11,479 nucleotides of DNA, from the NCBI GenBank assembly GCA_003646995.1, contig QMLZ01000079.1, positions 1-11,479 on the forward strand, read 5' to 3'. Below, one piece after another: positions 7,033 to 11,479 of the stretch; position 1 is the first letter of the stretch, and each line of letters begins with the position of its first letter. The translations under genes were made by a program, and so were the position numbers. Below the pieces are notes generated by a model that was not told the origin of the DNA, ran no database searches, and worked only from the letters and a program-made list of their open reading frames with translations. This DNA is from Deltaproteobacteria bacterium (GTDB lineage Bacteria; Desulfobacterota; DSM-4660; Desulfatiglandales; Desulfatiglandaceae).

Positions 7033-8112
7033 ATGGAGATATTTCTTTACTACGTAGTCCCCTTCATATTGGTGCTTGGCATCCTGATCTTTTTCCACGA
7101 GCTGGGTCATTTCCTGGTAGCCAAATATTTTAACGTCAAAGTTCTAAAATTCTCACTCGGTTTTGGTAACAAATTGGTGGGGAAAAAAATAGGTGAAACC
7201 GAGTACCTGATCTCCTCTGTACCACTTGGTGGCTATGTAAAATTATTGGGTGAAGGGGCTGAGGAAGAACAGGATATCCCCCCAGAAGACGAGCCAAGGG
7301 CCTTCAATAACCAGCATGTCCTAAAACGCATCGCCATCGTGTCCGCAGGCCCGGTATTTAACCTTTTACTCGCACTGCTCATTTTTACTCTTTTTTACCT
7401 GATAGCCGGGTATCAGGTCATGACACCAGAAATCGGCCAGGTAACGGAAAACTCACCCGCTTATCGTGCAGGCATACAAAAGGGCGACATCATTGTGGCG
7501 ATCTCCGGAAAACCAATAGGCTCATGGGATGAGATAAAAGCCATCGTTCAAAAGAGTGCTGGCAGGCCTCTTGATGTGGTGGTACGGAGAGGAGACAAGA
7601 CAGTTGCGTTAAGGGTAGTACCCGAGATGTCAACCACAAGGAATATCTTCGGCGAGGAAATAAAGACCGCCCTTATAGGCGTGGTAGCGGCAGGAAAGTT
7701 CAAAACCATAGAGTTAGGGCCCTGGGATGCAATCGTTCGGGGTGTCAGCAAGACATGGGATGTGACCAAGCTTACGTGCCTCACTATTGTAAAGCTGTTT
7801 GAAAGGGTAGTACCAATTAAGACCTTGGGCGGCCCGATCCTCATAGGCCAGATGACTGGCCAACTGGCCAAGGAGAACCTGGCTTACCTTTTCCCTTTCA
7901 TGGCTGTGATCAGCGTAAACCTTGGAATTCTCAATCTTCTTCCAGTACCCATATTGGACGGGGGCCTCATCCTGTTCTTGTTAATTGAATTGGTGCTCGG
8001 CCGCCCCATAAGCATAAAGAAACGTGACCTTGCACAAAAGGTGGGGCTTATCCTTCTTATCCTGCTAATGATGGTGGTGATGTACAACGATATCACGAGG
8101 ATATTCAAATAG
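7033..8112 (+). CDS. rseP: RIP metalloprotease RseP (site-2 protease family, single PDZ)
   Basis: A membrane-embedded zinc protease that cuts substrates within the membrane; in E. coli RseP it cleaves anti-sigma factor RseA in the envelope-stress response. The zinc site HELGH is at residues 22-26 in the first membrane helix, the same numbering as E. coli RseP. The third ligand is Asp309 in NLLPVPILDGG (from Asn301). A hydrophobic segment after VSAGPVFN precedes one PDZ domain at about 133-200, starting EIGQVTENSPAYRAG. Two more membrane helices end the protein. At 359 aa it is shorter than E. coli RseP (450 aa, two PDZ domains), which fits the single-PDZ members. AGGA (7021-7024) precedes the ATG by eight bases. 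No substrate or RseA-like partner is visible here, so its target is unknown. Confidence 0.96.
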   Translation: MEIFLYYVVPFILVLGILIFFHELGHFLVAKYFNVKVLKFSLGFGNKLVGKKIGETEYLISSVPLGGYVKLLGEGAEEEQDIPPEDEPRAFNNQHVLKRIAIVSAGPVFNLLLALLIFTLFYLIAGYQVMTPEIGQVTENSPAYRAGIQKGDIIVAISGKPIGSWDEIKAIVQKSAGRPLDVVVRRGDKTVALRVVPEMSTTRNIFGEEIKTALIGVVAAGKFKTIELGPWDAIVRGVSKTWDVTKLTCLTIVKLFERVVPIKTLGGPILIGQMTGQLAKENLAYLFPFMAVISVNLGILNLLPVPILDGGLILFLLIELVLGRPISIKKRDLAQKVGLILLILLMMVVMYNDITRIFK

Positions 8113-8120
8113 GCCGTGTC

Positions 8121-8819
8121 ATGCTCGTAGGCATCAACACCTCTACCCTCCAGTTCTCCATAGCACTGTTGTCAACAGATGGGGCATTACTGGGCGAATG
8201 CTACCTGAGTGCTGGAAAAGCCCACTTTGGCGGGCTTTTCCCTGCCCTTGATTTCTTGCTTACCAACTCGGGCAGGGGAAAAAAGGAAATTGAATGCGTG
8301 GCCGTTGCCGTGGGTCCCGGCAGCTTTACCGGGCTCAGGGTGGGACTGTCTTCGGCCAAGGGCTTGTGTCACGCCCTTGATGTGCCGATCATAGGGATTA
8401 GCAGTCTGGAGGCCCTAGGGGCTCAAATGCACGAGTCGCACCTGCCGGTTACAGCGCTTTTGGAATCACGGCGCAATGACGTGTTTGTGGCCCAATTCAA
8501 ATGGGATTCGGACAAAAGGTTAACCAGACTTGCAGAGGACCAGTGCTTGGAATATTCAGATCTTGCTCGAGAGTTAATTTTCCCGTGCCTATTTGTGGGA
8601 AACAGCTACCACAGCCAGGTCCCGAGGCTGAAGGAAAGCCTTTCAACGCACTTCCTGCTGGCTCCACCTGAGATGTGGACCATAAGGGCCTCTTCGGTCG
8701 CCGCCTTGGCACTCGAGAGATTTTCGGCCCGAGACTTTGATGATCCTGCAGCACTGGTACCCGTGTACCTGAGGCCCCCTGACATAAGACCAAACCCCTA
8801 TCAAAAAATGGGGGGTTAA
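8121..8819 (+). CDS. tsaB: tRNA threonylcarbamoyladenosine biosynthesis protein TsaB
   Basis: TsaB is the non-catalytic partner that pairs with TsaD, and with TsaE, to install t6A at position 37 of ANN-reading tRNAs in the cytoplasm. It has the ASKHA fold. Visible hallmarks are INTST (residues 5-9), AVGPGSFTGLRVGLSSAKGL with the core motif at 65-75, and PIIGISSLEALG. The usual Asp of the N-terminal DTST is Asn6 here, and the common DAR before the strand near residue 115 reads ESR; neither removes catalysis, because TsaB has none. The 232 aa match the family. It starts eight bases after the rseP stop without a clear Shine-Dalgarno, suggesting coupling to rseP. A possible 6-bp stem AACCCC / GGGGTT covers its last codons. 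Confidence 0.95.
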   Translation: MLVGINTSTLQFSIALLSTDGALLGECYLSAGKAHFGGLFPALDFLLTNSGRGKKEIECVAVAVGPGSFTGLRVGLSSAKGLCHALDVPIIGISSLEALGAQMHESHLPVTALLESRRNDVFVAQFKWDSDKRLTRLAEDQCLEYSDLARELIFPCLFVGNSYHSQVPRLKESLSTHFLLAPPEMWTIRASSVAALALERFSARDFDDPAALVPVYLRPPDIRPNPYQKMGG

Positions 8820-8844
8820 CGGCAGGATGAAATTTTCTTAAAGA

Positions 8845-8872
8845 TTGACAACAGATGAGCTGAAATTATAAT
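8845..8872 (+). promoter_or_regulatory. Perfect-consensus sigma-70-type promoter for psd-pssA-rsmD-coaD
   Basis: TTGACA (8845-8850) and TATAAT (8867-8872) are exact matches to both hexamers with a 16-base spacer, one base short of the optimal 17. There is no extended -10 TG. The A/T-rich AAATTTTCTTAAAG just upstream could act as an UP-like element. Transcription would begin near 8876-8880, leaving a leader of about 90 nt. The location in a 149-base gap in front of psd makes a chance match unlikely. Confidence 0.75.
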
Positions 8873-8968
8873 GCGAGGCAACGTCTATTTATATGCAAGG
8901 TACTGCGTAAACTCGGCACCAAGTTTTGAAAAGTATAGATGCTGCCGCCATAGGAGCGCCCTGACACA

Positions 8969-9640
8969 ATGACCACCCAACCTACATACTCAAATCCACG
9001 CAGGTCAATCCCCGTTGCCAAGGAGGGCCTACCCTTCATAGCTATCGGGCTCGGCCTAACAGTTCTAGCCGCCCTGATTGGGTCTGAGGTGGGAGTTGTG
9101 TTACTTGGCCTCATTACGCTTTTCGTGGTTTACTTCTTCAGGGACCCTGATCGACCTTTATCCCAAGAACCAAATGCCATAGTAGCTCCTGCCGACGGCA
9201 AGCTTCTGAAGGTGCAAGCCCTCAGCCCTTCAGAGAGCCCCCTGGGAATGGAAACCTTTAAGATAAGCATATTTATGTCACTTTTTAATGTTCACGTTAA
9301 TCGCTCCCCTGCCGAAGGAATTGTTGAGAACATAGTTTACGAGCCCGGCAAGTTCTTTTCCGCCAATTTGGACAAGGCCTCTGATCAAAATGAAAAAAAC
9401 AGGATTTTTATAGAAACATCCCAATTGGGAAAAATCATGCTGGTTCAAATCGCCGGGCTAATTGCCAGGAGAATCGTCTGTTGGGTACAGCCAGGGGAAA
9501 GGCTTCATCGGGGCCAGAGGCTAGGGCTCATCAGGTTTGGATCAAGGGTGGAGATCTACGTACCTGCCACCTGCAGGATTGTGGCAAAACAGGGGCAAAG
9601 AGTGAAAGCAGGGCAAACCATAATAGGATACTCACGATGA
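8969..9640 (+). CDS. psd: Phosphatidylserine decarboxylase proenzyme (short type)
   Basis: Psd decarboxylates phosphatidylserine to phosphatidylethanolamine at the inner membrane, using a pyruvoyl group made by self-cleavage. The cleavage site is Gly191-Ser192 in RFGSRVEIY; Ser192 becomes the pyruvoyl of the small alpha chain (32 residues) and residues 1-191 form the beta chain. Asp76 in APADGK and His109 in NVHVNRSP complete the Asp-His-Ser self-processing triad known in the family. Two hydrophobic segments (about 21-38 and 40-57) are followed by YFFRDPDR. The 223 aa place it in the short class, not the about 320-aa E. coli type. AGGAG (8952-8956) is 12 bases from the ATG, a long spacing. 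The stop overlaps pssA as ATGA, so the two are coupled. Confidence 0.96.
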   Translation: MTTQPTYSNPRRSIPVAKEGLPFIAIGLGLTVLAALIGSEVGVVLLGLITLFVVYFFRDPDRPLSQEPNAIVAPADGKLLKVQALSPSESPLGMETFKISIFMSLFNVHVNRSPAEGIVENIVYEPGKFFSANLDKASDQNEKNRIFIETSQLGKIMLVQIAGLIARRIVCWVQPGERLHRGQRLGLIRFGSRVEIYVPATCRIVAKQGQRVKAGQTIIGYSR

Positions 9641-10461
9641 AATCAAAAAAAAGGAAAAGGCCTAAAAGAGATAGAAAGAGAGGCATTTACTTGCTTCCCA
9701 ACCTCTTTACGTCTGCAAGCCTCTTCGGGGGGTTTTACGCCATTATTGCGGCCATCCAAAGCCGATTTGAGGCTGCAGCGACAGCCATATTGGTTTCGTG
9801 TCTATTTGATGCAATGGACGGGAAGATAGCTAGGTATACCCATACCAGCAGCCACTTCGGCACCGAATACGACTCTCTGTCAGACCTTGTGGCCTTTGGG
9901 GTAGCCCCGGGTATCTTGGCATTCCAGTGGGCCCTTGCACCATACGGAAGACTGGGCTGGCTTGCGTGTTTCACCTATGTGGTATGCGGCGCCCTTAGAC
10001 TGGCCCGTTTTAACGTCCAAACAAGTGTACAGAACCCAGGGTTTTTCAAGGGGCTGCCCATACCAGGCGCTGCGGCACTTCTTGCCTCCCTGATCCTTTT
10101 TATTACGGCCGTCGGCGGCGGGGGCCAGTCTCTTCATTGGGTGGTACTGGCCCTTGTCTACACCCTGGCCTTTCTGATGGTAAGCGGCCTGGATTACTAC
10201 AGCTTTAAGAAATTCGAGATTCGAAAACAAAAACCCTTTAACGTACTGGTTTCAATCATACTAATGCTGATAGTTGTGGCCTATCGGCCTAGGATAATGC
10301 TTTTTTTCTTGATCGCCGGTTATGTTGTTTCAGGCCCAATAGTGACCACGGCTCGGACGAGAAAACGTAGAGCCGCGTCCAAGACCCCTGCAGTGGAACT
10401 GCCCTTTATAAGCACCAAGGACGAAGCAGAAGACACTCAGGAGGCCCAGCCTATCCAGTGA
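9637..10461 (+). CDS. pssA: CDP-diacylglycerol-serine O-phosphatidyltransferase
   Basis: PssA joins CDP-diacylglycerol and serine to give phosphatidylserine, the substrate of the adjacent Psd. It is a membrane CDP-alcohol phosphatidyltransferase of the Bacillus-like class. The catalytic motif is complete: Asp58, Asp61-Gly62, Ala65-Arg66, Gly75, Asp79 and Asp83. LLPNLFTSASLFGGF (19-33) is the usual N-terminal block, and several hydrophobic helices follow. I start it at ATG 9637 (274 aa): AGGA (9625-9628) lies eight bases upstream, and the 4-base overlap with psd is typical of coupling. The frame is open back to an ATG at 9481, but those 52 residues lie inside psd and do not resemble the family. 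The first 15 residues hold 11 Lys/Arg, encoded partly by an A8 run, and the last 40 are a charged tail. Confidence 0.95.
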   Translation: MKSKKRKRPKRDRKRGIYLLPNLFTSASLFGGFYAIIAAIQSRFEAAATAILVSCLFDAMDGKIARYTHTSSHFGTEYDSLSDLVAFGVAPGILAFQWALAPYGRLGWLACFTYVVCGALRLARFNVQTSVQNPGFFKGLPIPGAAALLASLILFITAVGGGGQSLHWVVLALVYTLAFLMVSGLDYYSFKKFEIRKQKPFNVLVSIILMLIVVAYRPRIMLFFLIAGYVVSGPIVTTARTRKRRAASKTPAVELPFISTKDEAEDTQEAQPIQ

Positions 10462-10468
10462 CTAGAGC

Positions 10469-11032
10469 ATGAGGATTACCGGCGGCCAAGCAAGGGGAAG
10501 GATCCTGGCCTCATTCAAGGGATTGGATATCAGGCCCACGTCTGATCAGGTCAGAGAAGCCCTTTTTAGCATACTGGGTCAGGATCTTGAGGGAAAAAGG
10601 ATACTGGACTTATTTGCGGGCACGGGTTCCCTGGGGCTCGAGGCCCTAAGCAGAGGCGCGGAACGTGCCGTGTTCATTGAGTCTTCTTCCAGAGCCGTGG
10701 CCCTTATAAGAAAAAATATTGAAATTTGTGGATTCAAACGGCAAAGCCTGGTACTAAAAAGAGACCTTAGAAGAGGCCTGCCCGCGCTTGAGACCATGGG
10801 GGGCTTACCGTTTGATCTGGTTTTTATTGACCCGCCGTACAGGAAGCAGCTTATTCCAATGGTAATGGCGGCGCTGGCGAAAAAACAGGTTCTGTCCCCA
10901 GCTGCCCAGGTCGTGGCAGAAACGGGCAGGGAAGAAGTCCTAGGCAAAACCCTAGCCACCTTGGATCTTACTGACACAAGAACTTACGGGGACACGAAGA
11001 TCCACTTCTTCATACGGAGAGTTGAGCAATGA
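10469..11032 (+). CDS. rsmD: 16S rRNA (guanine(966)-N2)-methyltransferase
   Basis: RsmD methylates N2 of G966 in 16S rRNA near the P site, acting on the assembled small subunit with S-adenosylmethionine. The N-terminal block MRITGG and RPTSDQVREALFSIL is diagnostic of the family. The SAM-binding motif I is DLFAGTGSLG (residues 47-56), and the catalytic DPPY for exocyclic amine methylation is at 121-124. The 187 aa match the usual size (about 185-200). It begins seven bases after pssA with no clear Shine-Dalgarno, so it probably depends on coupling, and its stop overlaps coaD as ATGA. The rsmD-coaD pair is common in bacteria. Confidence 0.96.
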   Translation: MRITGGQARGRILASFKGLDIRPTSDQVREALFSILGQDLEGKRILDLFAGTGSLGLEALSRGAERAVFIESSSRAVALIRKNIEICGFKRQSLVLKRDLRRGLPALETMGGLPFDLVFIDPPYRKQLIPMVMAALAKKQVLSPAAQVVAETGREEVLGKTLATLDLTDTRTYGDTKIHFFIRRVEQ

Positions 11033-11479
11033 CTAAATGCTTGGCAATATATCCTGGAACGTTTGATCCTATAACTAACGGCCATCTGAGTATTATCAAG
11101 AGGGGACTGAAAATTTTCGAACGTCTCATAATTGCAATCCTGCACAACCCCCAAAAGACACCGCTTTTCACATTGGAAGAACGCATAGAAATGATAAGGG
11201 ACTCTATCCAAGGGATTCCCAACGTGGAAGTGGATTATTTTGATGGACTGCTCATCGATTACGCCCTAAGGAAGAATGCCACGGTTATTCTCAGGGGGCT
11301 GCGGGCCATGTCTGACTTTGAATACGAGTTCCAGATGGCGCTCATGAACCGAAAGTTGAACAGGGAAATTCAGTCGGTGTTTTTGATGACCGACTATAAA
11401 TGGTTTTACACCAGCTCAACTATAATAAAAGAGGCCGCGCGGTTTGGCGGGGATGTAAGTGGACTGGTCCCTGATATAG
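11029..11479 (+). CDS. coaD: Phosphopantetheine adenylyltransferase, C-terminus cut by window edge
   Basis: CoaD transfers AMP from ATP to 4'-phosphopantetheine to give dephospho-CoA, the fourth step of CoA synthesis from pantothenate. The nucleotidyltransferase motif TNGH (residues 16-19) sits in YPGTFDPITNGHL. VILRGLRAMSDFEYEFQMA, TSSTIIKEAA (Thr128 onward, equivalent to the ISST motif) and FGGDVSGLVP are standard family blocks. The window ends after 150 codons plus one base with the frame open; full-length CoaD is about 160-165 aa, so only some 10-15 residues are missing. GGAGAG (11016-11021) lies seven bases before the ATG, which overlaps the rsmD stop. No sign of damage was seen. Confidence 0.97.
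   Translation, partial: MTKCLAIYPGTFDPITNGHLSIIKRGLKIFERLIIAILHNPQKTPLFTLEERIEMIRDSIQGIPNVEVDYFDGLLIDYALRKNATVILRGLRAMSDFEYEFQMALMNRKLNREIQSVFLMTDYKWFYTSSTIIKEAARFGGDVSGLVPDI

Noticed and set aside
8793..8840. A terminator after tsaB (AACCCC / GGGGTT stem at 8793-8817)
   Set aside because: The stem is short with a 13-base loop and is followed by a mixed sequence with only a four-T run some distance away. It is too weak to call.
9481..9636. A longer pssA start at ATG 9481
   Set aside because: The extra 52 residues lie inside psd, in another frame, across its catalytic Gly-Ser site, and do not look like PssA. The ATG at 9637 has a ribosome site and a normal 4-base overlap.
1..11479. Mobile elements, CRISPR repeats, tRNA or rRNA genes, toxin-antitoxin or defence genes
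   Set aside because: None was found on reading both strands. Genes are tightly packed, conserved and intact, with no repeats or composition shift suggesting insertion.

Overview
This window carries a conserved bacterial housekeeping locus on the + strand, plus one divergent gene cut by the left edge. No mobile element, CRISPR array, tRNA, rRNA or foreign-looking island was seen. The order rpsB-tsf-pyrH-frr-uppS-cdsA-dxr-rseP, followed by tsaB, psd-pssA, rsmD and coaD, together with a short EF-Ts, a single-PDZ RseP and the short type of phosphatidylserine decarboxylase, suggests a Gram-negative bacterium, most likely of the Desulfobacterota (former Deltaproteobacteria). That placement is an inference from gene order and protein style; no marker was searched.

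Layout. Positions 1-737 (- strand) encode the N-terminal 245 residues of an HD-domain dNTP triphosphohydrolase (dGTPase-like). Positions 738-1133 are a divergent intergenic region with candidate promoters and a G/C-rich, hairpin-forming leader before rpsB. Positions 1134-3959 form the translation and nucleotide block: ribosomal protein S2, EF-Ts, UMP kinase and ribosome recycling factor, with overlaps at tsf/pyrH and pyrH/frr. Positions 3960-4195 look like a transcription-unit boundary, with a weak terminator-like structure and T-run followed by an inverted repeat that overlaps a promoter-like sequence. Positions 4196-8819 hold uppS, cdsA, dxr, rseP and tsaB. The gap 8820-8968 contains a perfect sigma-70-type promoter (TTGACA, 16 bp, TATAAT) that should drive psd-pssA-rsmD-coaD. 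coaD is cut by the right edge after 150 codons.

How the genes fit together. Dxr supplies isoprenoid precursors through the MEP pathway. UppS builds the undecaprenyl carrier for cell-wall polymers. CdsA makes CDP-diacylglycerol, which PssA converts to phosphatidylserine and Psd decarboxylates to phosphatidylethanolamine. The full three-step PE route is therefore present, although split by other genes. RseP is the membrane protease of envelope signalling. S2, EF-Ts, RRF, TsaB (tRNA t6A) and RsmD (16S rRNA m2G966) serve translation, PyrH makes UDP, and CoaD makes dephospho-CoA.

No undescribed system is evident. The points most worth a second look are regulatory: the rpsB leader with competing stems, the consensus promoter before psd, and the palindrome before uppS.
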